In this document: positions 11,741 through 24,984 of the stretch, in pieces | Layout of the letters: each line of letters starts with the position of its first letter | How positions within the stretch are numbered: the stretch's first letter is position 1 | Assembly (NCBI GenBank): GCA_016802295.1 | Contig: JAESIW010000122.1 | Coordinates: 62,001 to 126,000 of the forward strand | Length of the DNA: 64,000 nt | Direction of reading: 5' to 3' | Source: Brachionus rotundiformis | Lineage: Eukaryota; Rotifera; Eurotatoria; Ploima; Brachionidae | Notes under the pieces: model-generated | The model's database searches: none | What the model saw: only the letters and a program-made list of their open reading frames with translations | Told to the model about the DNA's origin: nothing | Program-made: the position numbers and the translations under genes

Positions 11741-12693
11741 TTAAAAAAATTATTGTATCAAATTTTTTTTTCTACCTAAAAAAAAAATAATTACCTTTTT
11801 TTGGATTTTCTAATGGAATAAAATTACATAATAAAAAATTTTATTTAAAGGCAAAAGAAAAAGGTTCTTCAAGAAATTTTTTATCTTAAAATTTATATAT
11901 TCAAAACTTTAGGTAATGATTTAGTTAAAAATTAAAAAATTTAATCGTATTTATTTAAAAATAAAATCTCCTATTAACTAATAAAAAGTCATTCTTACAA
12001 ATTATTTATTGTATAATAAAAAGCTATCATGAACATTTGTTAATTATAACAAATATGCCTTTAATTTTAAATTTCTAGATAAAATTTTTCAATATAATTT
12101 CAATATAAAAGAGATTATCTGAAATTTTGACAATAATATACTCTTTTATCAAACATTTGAGTCAGAACATTACAATAAGAGAGTTGTTGAACATTACAAA
12201 AAGAGAGTACTTGGTTAAATTGGCTGCTGCCAGAGACTGGAAAGCTTCCAAAGTCAATGTTTTTCTAGCTCAAAATTAGTCAAAGAAAATAATTTGAATT
12301 TATTTTCAAGCAAAAACTTTATCATATTTCTACTCATTAAAGATAACACTAGTCTAAATCAGATGATGACTATAAATTAAGCAAGATAAATTTTCGATTT
12401 GTAAATAGCTTATATTTTCTAAATTTTATTAAAATTATCTATTCATTTTTTAAAATAAAATAAATTATTATATTCAACAATTGTTTATTAGCTTTAGAAA
12501 CAAAAAAAATATAAAAAAATTTTTTTAACTCGATTGACTTTTTTGTTGATTTTTTCTTTTTAATCTTTATTTAAAAATAAACATTTTTTATATACTAGGC
12601 TCATTTATTTAATTATTTTCATTCAATCAAAAAGAGAATAAAAAAAAACAAATTAAATTTAAAAATAATTTTGAAAAAAAAATATTTATAAAT
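11741..12693. other. intergenic, no gene seen
   Basis: About 950 bp of AT-rich sequence between the GT31 start and the SASH-like stop. No ORF above chance and no repeat that I could support. Confidence 0.5.
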
Positions 12694-14175
12694 CTATTTA
12701 TCAAGATCACAAAATAGAATAGAATGAGACAAAATTTTAAAATGAGACTTGGTCTGCGAGTTGGACTGACTGACTGAAGCGGCTAGTTCGAATTGTTTGT
12801 GGTCATTTAGGTCCAAGAGGCGCCTCAAGTCTTGCAAAGAGTTGACCACACGCCGCTGCTTGAACTTGTCTATGTACATGGCTAGGCCCAAATTGCTCAA
12901 AAAATTCTCCAAACTTGACGAATCAATGTCACATTTGCACAACTTCCATTTAATTGAATCACATATTGACTTTTTGCATTTGCATTCTTTGTACATAAAA
13001 TCATTTGGTATCTAAATATTTAATTATTAAATAAAACTAAATTAAAATAAAATAATAGTAAAAAAAAAAAAAAAAAGAGGAGACAAACTTACGCCAAGTT
13101 TGCCAAATTTTTCCATCTGAGTCAAACGCTCAGTTTCGATGCACTTGGCAACGAGCTCGATGTTGTGACCGAGCTCGGCGGCATAACGCTTGACCAATGC
13201 AGTTGGAACTGTGCAAAAGCCCATTTCGTCTGTAAAAGGCGCATTGGCCAAGTCGATGGATTCGCTGGCCAATTTGGCAGCGATGAGATCGCAGAGCTTT
13301 TTGTTAGGTGGACAATTTTGTCTGTAGCCGGCCAGATCGGCTCCTTTGACTGGTTCGTTTGGACTCCAGGCAAAAAACTTGCGACCACTCTTGACCAAAT
13401 TGGATATCTTTGACTTTCTTGAATCTTCTAAATGTTTGATCATGTTTCGGTGTGGTTTCTCATTGGCATTGAATGTGTGCGCTCGGTTGACTTGTTTGGT
13501 GAGCGGTTGGTCGGCCTCGGCAACCACTGGCTTGTAATTGGCAGACAAGTTGAGTATTTGATTGAGCTGGTCGCACAGTAGCTGGGCTTTTTTGTTCGAA
13601 TCGTCGCTCAACTCGACGTTTATCGACGAGTCCGACGACGAACAGGACAAAATGGCCGAGTCGCATACAGAGCTGCGATTTTTCTGGCTTTGGCGCGTCA
13701 GTGTACGCGCTTTGAACTCGGCAAGGACCGACGATTCGCTCGGCGACGAATACCGGTCTGTGTTCGAGTAGCAGCCCGAGTCATTGGACAAATGAGACTC
13801 GTGGTTCGATTTTGATTTGGTGCTGGCGCCCGAATCGGACGACACACTGGTCGTTTTTTTCTTAATGGAAGTGGCATCGGCGACCAAATCGCTCAGCAAG
13901 TCGTTCGACGACTTGAATTGCTTTTGTCCCATTTGGGCTCGATTGCGGTAGTTTACTTTTTTCCTCAGAGCTTTGCATTGGTGCGGAGATGGTTCACTCC
14001 GCTCACATTTATTAGCATGATTTTTATCTTTTAATAAAAAAGAAAATTTTACACAAAGGTCAGCCAAAGATTGAAAATGACGGATTCTATTTCCGTAATT
14101 TAAGAAGGTAGATTTGATTAAGAGAGCCTTAATTAAATCTAGATGAAATTCAAGTAGATGAGAGATGATTTATTC

Positions 14176-14215
<40 letters not shown>

Positions 14216-17200
14216 TATATATTTATTTATATATTATTTTTTTATTTCAAGCCCTATTGGTTTTCAAATACCTTTGGTTCCAATCAAGATCGTAGAAGAG
14301 ACATAATTTCTACAAAATCGATATTTGATTGCTAATATTTAACTTGAATTAATAAAATTATACCAAAAAATAAATTTGTCTATTTAATAATTAAATTAGA
14401 TAAATTAAATAGTTTTTTTTTTCTTTTCTAATAAATGTGGTAACAATTTAGCCAAGTAACAAAAATTAAAAAAGCTTCAGGAGATGATGATAAAGCCTTA
14501 AGCTTGAGCTTGAGCTTGGTCTTGGTTTAATTTAGTTTAGCTAAAACGGGATAAGATAAAATTTTGTTTGTTGATTTATCTAGCCATAGGTATATTTTCA
14601 ATTAGGCCAAAGATCAACAAACATTGTGGAATTTTATGAAAATTAACACCAATGTTTATACAAAATAAAAAAGATACAATTTTTGGCCTAGTCAAGAGAG
14701 TTGCATTGGCAATCTTACGTAAATGATGATAGATAAAAATAAATGCTTTTATTAAATTAGTTCTTATTAAAATATCTCTTGACTATGCTCGATTTATTCT
14801 CATCGGTCTGGCTTAATGACAATCTATTGTCACTTCATGAAATTATTTAATCAAAGACAAATTAGAAATTCTTAAAAGTCTTGGCAAGACGAATTTTTTT
14901 TATTTCTAATATTATCAAAACTGACTCAAAGATAAAGAAAAAAATAAAAAAGTTCTCTAATTCAAATTGACATTTTAATGACCCGAATTCTAATGGACAT
15001 AAACAATTTTACAGCCCATATCTTGTACTTTGTCTTTGCAGGGCTTCAGACATTGGTAAAAATAATTCTTATTTTTTAATAAAACCGCACTCAATTTAAA
15101 ACTAAAAAATTAAAAATAAAATTATTTTAGCAACCATGAGAAACGCATACTTAATAATAATATTAATAATACTAGATTGTCAATAAATGGGACTTTATTT
15201 GTAATTAAGCTCTTGACAAGTATATTTTTAAGTATTTTTTGTAAATAATAAACTAAAAAATTTTACAAAAAATTATTTTTTTCCATAAGTTGGTATTTTT
15301 TTGAAAAGTTGTTAAACTCTTTTATAAATATGCATAAATGACCCAAGAATAATTTTAATTTCCGTCATTTGTGGACAAGCATTTTAGATTGTTTTTTTTT
15401 CTTATCAAGAAGCTCTTAGGTAAATAGAAACCATTGAGTCAAATCACAACATACATAGAAACAAAAAATACTCTCAACAAGTGTTGTACATACTCAATTA
15501 ACAACAAAAAACCAATTTAGATTTGTGAAAACTCGATATTGACTTGACACAAAAGGAAATAATAAAATGAGAAAATTTTTTTTTCTAATAATAAAATAGT
15601 TCAGGAATTTGTAGTTGATTAATTTTATACAATTAACTCAAAATTAGATAATAAGATCGTCAAATTGGTCATCATGCGACCTAAAACTATCAATATTTAA
15701 CTAGAAACTTAATATTTTGAACTATCTTAATTTTTATTTATCCATACACTTCAGTAAATAGATTTAGGTTTAAAATGAAAAAAAAATAAAAATTTATTAA
15801 TTTTTTTTTCAATAATAAAATCGTGGCATTTTTATTTTTCTATTTTTCTAAGGATTTTAAATGAAACTTTAAAATGATGACTTAGAAGAATTGCTTTCTT
15901 TGGCAAAGTAAACAAGCTTCGGTATTTTTTCTTTAAAGTAATTGAATAAAAAAAAAGCAAAAGAAACTGAATGACGGAAATTTAAACTATTTTGAATCCT
16001 TACAAATAAATATAATGTTATTTTAAATTTTGAAAGCTTTTTATGTACAAAAAAGTGTGTCTTTTGGTTGCATAAGAAGCTAGCATTTCTAGAACCAGAT
16101 AACTTAAAAAATATATCTAATTCTAATTTAGTTTTATCTACAAAATACAAGCTAAAATTTGATATGTTTACATAATAGCTAAAAGCGAATGACCGTGGTT
16201 TTGATTAAGAACTTGTACGATTTTTTTTTCGTAAGACAAAAAAATGGTCGCGTCTAGTTCAAAACTTGTTAAGACCTGTTACCTTACTGCAGCTAGAGGC
16301 GCATGTTGAACACTATTTAAGCTCTTGTGGGCGCACAGTTCTGTAGGAGCTTTAGCTCGGTACAGATAAACAATAAAATTTGAAGGATTCATATGGCATG
16401 GGGCCGTAGGCTTATTCTGGACACAATTTAAACTCCATCACTCAAAATTTACTAACCTCTTTTCTTTTTATATTTATTATTTGAATAAATTTTTTAAACT
16501 AATAGCCTATTTATGTCAATCTGAAATACTTATTCAAGGCCTGGGACTTGTTGAGCTTCATCAAGAGCCTTAAAATCTTAGAAATTAATTATCAGAAATA
16601 AACTTGTTTTAAAAACGAATATATTTTTAATAAAAAATGTGGTAAAAAATTTTTTTAGCACCACTTAGAACTAATTAAAACTTGTGATTGATTTTGACCG
16701 ATCAGCAGTGATCTAATGTTGGTTTTTCTAGCTAACAGTGACCAAGCTCTCAATTGTTCACGCTCAGCAAGGCTTCCAATTAAGCCGATCTGGCTGTGAA
16801 CAATTGATCGAAGCGGAAAGAAATGCCCAACTAATGCCCAATAGAAAATCAATAAATATGCGTCCAACTCGAGGTCGGACATGTCAAAAGACCCGAATGC
16901 ATAGAAAAACAAGAAAAGAGAATATGATGGGCAAATATCCGTCTGGCTTAAAGATAAAATACCATTTAATTAGCCAGACTGTATAAAAACGCTACATATT
17001 TTGTTTGTATAAGGCCTACAATTAGCCAAAATAGCCACAGATTAAATGAAAAATATTTTCTATAGCTCATAGACAACAACAAAAAACTCAAAGACTAACC
17101 TGTCTGTGTGTATCCAAATGTCTGATTGCGCTTCTAAAAAATAAAATGATAAATAAAGTTTTTAAGATCATATTATATCTATAATAGATGTCTTGGCATA

Positions 17201-20200
17201 GCAATGCAACCTTTGTTATGTTGGTACATAATAATTTTACAAGTGTTGACTTAGCATGTCTATTAGTTGGGCTTGATTGTAAACAAAATTAGGAAAAACT
17301 TAGAGGTCAATTAATGAACAATCGATAAATTATGATTTTATTCTTTAGTCAATAATAGAATAATATTGATTTTTGTTTACAATTAAAAGGCAAAGTTAAT
17401 ATTTATTTTTTGTTTTAGTAAAAGCTTCAAAAGTGTTCGATGGATAAACTTGATGTTTTTAATCTGTTAAATGAATGTTTTTTGTTTTAATTAGTGACAA
17501 AATTTGACTTGTTAAACTCGGAGCAAAAATGATGCCTGTACATGCAAATAAAATTCTATTATTGCGACAATTAAATTGTCTCATAATGGTCTTGGCTTTT
17601 CTTGCTCTCTGTCTAATGTTTTCTTTCAAAGATTCGAGAATTCGAATAGGTCACCTTGTGCTTGCCTTTCTGCTGTATACTTCTCCAGGGCGACATTTAA
17701 ATTGTCTTTTTTGAAAATAAAATAAAAAGATATTGATCTTGATTAACTAAAAGTTCCTTTTAATCTTTTTGATACTTGACCAAACTAAATGATTGTCGAA
17801 ATCACAATCAAAAGTTCTAAAATAAATAGGCCTTATGTTTTCGAACATTTAAAATATGAATCTATAAACAAATTTGTTCTTTCAGCAGGCTATGCTGTCC
17901 GAACTAATTTGTCTAAAAAGCTTTTTAATAAACTGTCCATAAAAACAAAATTTAATTCCTCAAAAAGTCTGATAAATCGGCTACTAGTTAGAAAGAAAGG
18001 ATCCGAGTAGGTCCAATAAGCTTAGTTTTATTTTTTGTATAATTTAAATTTTTAATTAAATTATTTTGCTTTATATTTAGTTTAAATAAAATTAATTGGT
18101 AAATTTTCCAATTAATTCTTAATCTAGTGAGAAAATCTAAAAAAAAATGAAAAAATAAACTAAATGGAAAAATATTCTCTTATCATATAAAATTAATAGC
18201 TTATCACCGAGTATATTTGAGGCAATGGAATAAATTTTTGTATTTAAGGTGCCTGAACAATTTCTGAATCTGATGAAAGCTATTCTTCTTAATTAAAAAT
18301 AGACAATCATGATTAAATATTTGAGAGCAAATATTTTAAAAATATTAAGAATACACACTAATTATTTCTTATTAAATTAATCTTGTTGATTTGAAAAAAA
18401 TTCATATTTTTAATTAGCTAATTAGCACTTAATAAAAATGAAAAAAAAAAAATTTTTTTCTCTATTCCTCTAAAAAATAAAACTCAATTAAGGCTCATTT
18501 ATAGTCAACAAAGACTTAAATATTGACCCGGAAATCGGCAAGACCAAAAAGGGAAACTCTAAATCCATCAAAGCTCTACATTTTTAAATAATACATTTTT
18601 TTCCAGCGCCCATTTTGAAATAATAAAAAAAATGTTAAATATTTAATAATAATTAATTAATTAATTAAATAATTAGCTGAGTAAAGTATTTATTTATTGC
18701 TATGCATAGACTATTATCATGTTTTATTTAAAAACCCAACTTACTGTGGCAGATGTAGAACTCAATTGGGTGAAATCGATACTTTGTTTATCCAAGCGAG
18801 TGTAAACAGGTACTGATCCAGATCGATTAGTTGCACCACGCTTGTTTTCATTAAGTCTATAGCAAATTGTATTTAAATAACCGTATGATAAGGATTTGAA
18901 TTTGTTCGGATTATAATTGCTGCTAGTATTGATTTTTTTTGCTTCCAAATTAGGACCATATGCTGTCGATGGCTTATTAATAGTTAATGATCCCGGTACA
19001 CAAGATTCAATTATTGATGATTCAAATGACAATACCTCAGGCGATATTAGTGGATTTTCTTTTTTATTTTCAATTATTTTAACATAAATAAATTTAAATT
19101 TGCCAAATTTTTTATTCAGTATTCCTGTCCATACACCAGTTTGGCTCATGTCAACTACATCGATGACATCTCCCACCTAGATAATAAAAAAACCTTTAAT
19201 ATTTTGTTTTGAAGACTAGATCAAAAACACTTCATACTCTTAGGCACAGTGAATTGGTATCGTATGGACTTGGAGTAAATTCCTGGACCACAAGAGCTCT
19301 GGCTACAATCAAGCTTTCCAAATTTTTGTCTGAAAAATCGAAGCTAATCGATCTGGTCTTGTGAATTGTCTTGCTCGGACTTGGCTTAAACTCTGACTGG
19401 ACTGAATAGCGATTTATTTCGCTTGAACTAGATTGGTTTGGTTTTTTCTTGAACTTAAATTTAGGAATAAGATAAGTACAATTTGGATACTCTTAATGGA
19501 TATTTTGAGCTAATATTGATTAAAATAACAGCTCGTTAAGTGATTTGTACTAATGCACATATGAGATATCTAGCATACAATTTGAATTTATCAAGAATTT
19601 ATGGAGATAGATTAAAAATTAATTGAATCTTATACCACTAAATACTCATATAATAAAATTTTTTTTTTTCGAAGATAATTTATTAATTTAATATGATTTA
19701 TTTAATTTTTTTTCTTCAATAATTAAAAAAGAAGATAATTTTGAGTTTAAATAACAAAAATCTAACTTACTAATTTAGTTTTGGTGCGTGGCTTGTTTGC
19801 TCTGCACACTTGGTCAAGCTGATAGTCTGTGTGTTGCTGGACTTGGCCCTCAATGCTAATTGGAAAGGACATTGAGTATTTGAGCAGAGAGCATTGCTTT
19901 ACTTCCTCCACATTGCATCCATAGTCGTGCACGCTCTTGGAATTGCGCATGGACGAATTGCCAAACTTCGATGTATGTCGTATTCCCATCTTTAGCAATA
20001 AATCATCTTCACAAAACAAAAATTAATTATAATCGGTACTAATTTAGTACAGATAGACTATATGAGTAAATATTTAAATTGGTGAGCTTTTTTTAGGCTA
20101 AAATATCATGATTGGTAAATATTTGTTGATGTAAAAGCAAAGCGGTTTGCTTTGAGTTTAGGTTTTGGGTCAAAATATGAAAAAAAAATTATTAATCGAT

Positions 20201-22878
20201 GATTAATGTCCTATTGAAAAATTCCAAATTAAATTGATGAAAGTATTTTATCTCCAGTATAAATCAATTATTTTCAAATTTTATCAGAATATTAAATTTA
20301 GATTTACTATCAAGCTCATAGAGGCAAATAATAATCAAAAATCTATCTGGAAATAGATAGCTGGTATCCAGAGGCAGTCTTTTTATTCTTATATGTACAA
20401 CTAATTAATAAATGATATATTCAAGGCGAACAGATTCTCCAACTTTAAACTGTAAGATAAGATCACTCGCTTATGCTTGATAAAAGTATAAAAATCAATT
20501 TTTTTTTCCTATTAATAATAAAAAAATATTCATTAAAAACCTTAATTAAAACTGTAATTAAAAAATTTAGTTCAACTTTTTTAATATAGGCTTATAAAAA
20601 AAATGGTTATATAAAAAATAGAAATAAATTCTTTTTAAATATAAAAAAAATGGTGAAAAATTTATTTTTTTAATCTTTATTTTTTATTTAAATATATGCT
20701 AGTTTATTTTTTTAGTTAAACTTAGGCTATTCGACATTTGAATAATAATTATTGTTGTTGTTATGCTATCTTATCTAATAGATCTGTTCTGTTAGACAGG
20801 CATGATAAATTTTCGAACCTCAACTGAACCAACTAATTCCCAAACCAAAATATCAAAATGAATATACAAACTATTTTAATTATTTTGTAATCCTATTATT
20901 TTAAAAGCCCATTTATTACAAAATCTTTACTTGATTAATTTAAAACATATGAGAACAAATATCCAAGTTTAACAAGAAGCCTTCAAAATATTAAAAATTA
21001 ATTAAAAGAAAAACTTTAGGATTTATTTTTCAAATTAAAGTTAAAATAAAAAAATCGATTGTCCAAATCTTATCAATTAATATAAAAATAAAATTATTAT
21101 TTGTCTGTGCACAAGTCTATTGTGATAAAATATGGCACTTAGCATTTATTAAAAATAAAAAAGACTTAATTAAATTTTAATATTGTCTCGAGTGACAAAT
21201 AGCTCAAGTATCAGTCAATAATTGAACTTACCATTCAAATTTTGATCCAACAATTGTACAATTTGATTTTGTTTGGCGCTGAACAACTGTGCCGATTTAT
21301 TGGAAATTTTCGGACTGCTTCGCTTGGCCTTAAATGAATTGAATGGAACAATAGGTCTAAATTTAATTTGATTATCCAAGTAAAATAAGAAATGGTACTA
21401 AACCAAACAATATAGAAAGTGTTATCTAAACAAGCCGATAATGCTGGCAATTTTAATTAATTTTTTTTTAATTATTAAATTAACTCATGAATAAAAAAAT
21501 GACTCCAAGAGAGAGGCCAAGTTTGCGTAATTAATCTTCTCTCAAATGTCATTACTCATGGAATAAACATTGCCTTAGCAATAAAATTCAATTAAGACTT
21601 GGAATTGGGTTAAAAAAGAAAGTTATTCTAATCAATCAGGCACAAATTACTTTGTAATCTAAATATTTATGATCATTTAGGCTGGCTGGTTTGTTTGTTG
21701 TAGGTCTTTGATACTCTACTCTTGACCGGTCTTGATTTTATTAAAAATTTATTAGAAAAAATATAATTCTAAATTTACTCAAGTTAGCCGATCTGGCTTT
21801 CTCTTGGCTGCCGAGACATTCTGGTCTTTTGGTTCTAGAAGAAAAAAATATAATTGATAATATCTATTTGTCACGCTAAATTTAAAATTATGAATGCTGT
21901 AGCCTTTATTTACGGTCACAATATTTTCCTAATGACACTGGTTAAATTGGCTGGGCACGAATTTAACCAAATTAATTATTTCTTTCCTATTAAATTATTC
22001 ATTGAGTAAGAAGCAATAAACTAAATTATAAGATTTAATAGAGAACTAATTGATCTTTAAAGCAAAAATAACAACTTTACAAGATAAATAAATGAAAACT
22101 TCCTTTTATTATTAGAAAAAAAAAGATATAAATTGTTTATTTGTTTAAGTGCTAGAATTATTAATTAATAAAATATCTATTAAAGTTCTAAAACCAATTT
22201 TTATTTTATTTAAGTGTAAATTTAGTTTTTAAGAAAAACCTGAGGAAAAAATTAAGATTTATCAGGGATATCCTGCTTTTAAGTAGAAATTCCTTTATAA
22301 AGAATCAAAAGGAAATAAATATTTAACTTTTTTTTTTTTAAATTAACTTAATTTACAATGACCGATGCATAATTAAAAATCGCTTAGTGCCATTAAAAAA
22401 TATATATTTTTGTTTATTTTCAATTTCAATTGTTTGTCAAATTTGAAAAAAAAAATTTAATTGCTTTTTATACAATTTATTATTTATTATCTGCTACAAT
22501 TTAGACTAGAAATGAAAATAATCTCTCATTTTAAAATTCCATATTGACTTTATCATATCAATTATATAATAATTTGAAATATTAAATAAAACAAAAACGC
22601 TATTTTTATCATTAAATAGATAAAATTACTTACTTTATGTCAAAGCTAGAGGCCTTTTCGTCACAAGCGGTCATCAAATTTTTTATAGACTTGTGCAAGT
22701 CTTTGACTGAAGTTAGCAATCTTGAACCAACCAGAGATCCGGCTTGTGGCCTGTTTGCAACATTTCTTGCCAATTTCACATTTGGTAAAATATTCACATT
22801 TTGGTCCATGACTCGGCACTTGTTTCGCATAGGGTCTAAATTTTTATAGTTCTTGGCACTGAACTTGCATCCCGTCAT
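12694..22878 (-). CDS. SLY-family SH3 + SAM adaptor (SASH-like), eight exons
   Basis: Eight minus-strand exons join in frame: 22878-22634, 21356-21232, 20006-19771, 19447-19238, 19176-18745, 17133-17100, 14027-13093, 13011-12694; about 844 aa. Recognition rests on the SH3 domain (about 251-306) split by an intron, with FTPSPYDTNSLCLR then VGDVIDVVDMSQTGVWTG and the FGKFKFIYV strand, a hallmark of SASH1/SASH3/SAMSN1. A Ser-rich SLY-like segment precedes it. A SAM domain lies at about 773-823 (LENFLSNLGLAMYIDKF). Family members are signalling scaffolds in the cytoplasm and nucleus. Introns reach 3.1 kb, unlike the ~50-bp introns of most neighbours. The 34-nt microexon is needed for phase: it enters in phase 0 and leaves one base that restores the next exon. 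The start at 22878 is the first in-frame Met; exon 1 is open further upstream, so an earlier exon is possible. Confidence 0.7.
14179..14210. repeat. (TA)16 microsatellite
   Basis: Uninterrupted TA dinucleotides, read directly, inside the large SASH-like intron. Confidence 0.95.
16751..16806. repeat. Inverted repeat, 11-bp perfect arms
   Basis: CAATTGTTCAC at 16751-16761 is the exact reverse complement of GTGAACAATTG at 16796-16806, with a 34-nt loop. It lies in a GC-richer island within the SASH-like intron. Confidence 0.85.
17134..18744. other. 1.6-kb intron of the SASH-like gene
   Basis: AT-rich. Two plus-strand open frames (17529-17714, 61 aa, hydrophobic; 17789-18010, 73 aa, basic) begin with ATG but have no recognisable domain. 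They are most likely chance frames. Confidence 0.45.
20007..21231. other. 1.2-kb intron of the SASH-like gene, nothing else seen
   Basis: AT-rich with poly-A/T runs. No nested ORF or repeat could be supported. Confidence 0.45.
21357..22633. other. 1.3-kb intron of the SASH-like gene with a possible extra exon
   Basis: Mostly AT-rich. Positions 21834-21779 (minus) carry a good acceptor, a GC-richer 56-nt segment and a good donor, but inclusion breaks the reading phase into the next exon. It could be an alternative or poison exon. Confidence 0.35.
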
Positions 22879-24984
22879 ACTTTTTGGAATCACCAATTCA
22901 AAAATTAAAATCTAAAATTAAAAGCTTTTTGATTATTTCGTATAAAAAAAAAATAAAAACTAATTAGTTAACTATGCCAGGGTATTTAAAAAAAAATTTA
23001 TTTATACAAATTTTTGTATAAATTTTCAAGAGTTGAACTGTTTTGTTTTGAATAACTAGAACTTGGCTTAACTTAAGGCTGCCTAACCAACACAATTATT
23101 TAATTGTTTGGCAAAAGAGCTCGTTTTAATATTTTAAAACACTTGGACAACATTTTTCTAAATTTATCTAGTTTTCAAAACTTGTTTTTATTGTATTATC
23201 GGGCTACTTGAATTTGGTTTAATTAAATTTTTGCATAATTTGTAAGTAGAGTAGGACCAATCTGGCTTTCAGTTGACAAATTTAATTTAATATGAAATGT
23301 GAGAACAATGTGAAGATAATTTGCATTTGGCAATATTTTATATCAATTGCCAATGATTAGCATATGATAAAATTAATTTCATGGATGAAGTAAAAATTTC
23401 CACTGTCTCGGAAAACTCAAAAAAACTCACTTTTTGCCAAAAAATTGTCCGCATTATGTAACCACCCTAGCTTAATTATTTCGGTCAAAATATAATTAAG
23501 TTTGGAGCAATTTTGCGGAAATTTTTCATTTGAATAAGTTTATGAATATTTTTTTATTTTGACCAAATTTGTTTTTAATTAAACTAGAAAAATAAATTTT
23601 AATAAATAAACTTTTTTTTAGTTAAAGAAAATTTGAATCCTAATTTTATTTGATAATAATTTACAAATTTACTTAGAGATTTGGTCTATGTCAAAATAAA
23701 ACAGATACAAGGCTTTAATTGTTATTAATTTGGTTTGCTATTTTACTTATGTAATGACAGAGCTTAGGTCTAAGAAAAAGCTCATCAAATAAGTTGCATT
23801 TTAAGTAGGCTAACCTTTATTTTTTCTTAATAATAAAATATAAAATTACACTTGATTTTCATATAAATTCTTAAACTTCGACCATATTTTTAATTAATTA
23901 ATTAATTAAATAATATTTTTGTTCAAGTAAAAACATTAACTGACCAGACATTTATTGAAAATGAAATATTAAGCTAGTTAGACCATCAAATCTGATACAA
24001 ACTGAAACGAAATAGATAAATTTTCACCAAAAATAAAGCGCCGAAAATCTGAAATAAATAGGATAATAATTTTAGAAATTATCTCTGTTAAATAGCATAT
24101 TAAATTTGTATATTAGAAGAGAAAAGATTTAATGTTTTAATTAGTTCAAAGTAATTAATGATAGCAAAAATTTAAAAAATTTTAAAAATCAGAATTGATT
24201 GATAAATTATTCCACTCTTTAGAAAAAAATCAATTAGGAAAAAATAAATGCATAAATATATTGAAATTAAATTAATTTTTTTAAATTTAAATGTGTAATT
24301 TAATCAAACCGGACAAGAGTACAAAAATAAAATAAATGCTTTTAATTCATCCCTAATTTAACATTATTTAAACTGTAGAGCATTTAATATGCCAAAAAAT
24401 ATAATTAACCTATGGTCAAAATTATTCAAAAATAAAAGCTAATTTTTTTTCTATTTAAAATTTTACTTCTAGTCCAAAAATTGGTAAAAATTACTTAAGG
24501 CCATGTTCCAAAAAATAAAAAAACAAAAAAGCTTATATTTATAAACGATTTTCGATTAGCATAAAAATTAGTAGACAAAAGTAATTAAAAAATAATTTTT
24601 TTTATTTAAAATGTGTCAAAAAAAAAAAGTAATTATAGGAAAAAAATTTAAAAATAATTTCCAAACAATCTTACTCAATTTCTAGACCATTGTTAAGAAT
24701 AAAATCTATTCTGTACAAAATATTAAACAAAAATTTTTCCAAGTTATCCGACATAGATTTCCAAAATTAATTTTACCAGCCAAATAAAAAAAACATGCAA
24801 ATAGACTTGGTATCTTGAAATTCGAATGGTAAATATTTACTTAAAAGATATTTGAGATTTATGTAAGAAGTGTGGTAAATATTTTTTCAGACCATCTTAT
24901 CGGTGAATTAATTTATTTTTTGTAAAAGGTAAGAAATTTATTTAAATTTAAATTTAAAACAAAAAAAAATAGTCCCAAAATTAT
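22879..24984. other. 2.1-kb intergenic stretch with an imperfect stem-loop
   Basis: AT-rich, no coding exon recognised. A compound inverted repeat at 23440-23526 is listed separately. The stretch should include the SASH-like promoter. Confidence 0.45.
23440..23526. repeat. 87-nt imperfect stem-loop
   Basis: The 5' arm AAAAATTGTCCGCA (23440-23453) pairs with TGCGGAAATTTTT (23514-23526), with one G bulged. Inside, CTTAATTAT (23471-23479) pairs perfectly with ATAATTAAG (23492-23500) across a 12-nt loop. No known RNA family recognised. Confidence 0.6.

Larger units (their letters stand above)
14028..17099. other. 3.1-kb intron of the SASH-like gene with microsatellite and hairpins
   Basis: Contains a (TA)n tract of about 16 units at 14179-14210 and otherwise AT-rich DNA. 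Two patches are GC-richer than the surroundings: 16240-16440, and 16650-16990 with paired inverted repeats. A minus-strand open stretch at 15869-16150 lacks an ATG and looks like chance. Confidence 0.55.

Noticed and set aside
13122..13771. Multiple overlapping frames on both strands of the large SASH-like exon
   Set aside because: Out-of-frame shadows of a GC-richer coding exon; only the minus frame joins in phase to SH3 and SAM exons.
16240..16440. Possible structured RNA in a GC-richer patch
   Set aside because: I could not find consistent pairing or a match to tRNA, snRNA or spliced-leader features by eye.
17529..18010. Two plus-strand small ORFs in the SASH-like intron
   Set aside because: ATG starts but low-complexity, hydrophobic or Lys/Ser-rich sequence without motifs; lengths expected by chance in AT-rich DNA with TAA-poor stretches.
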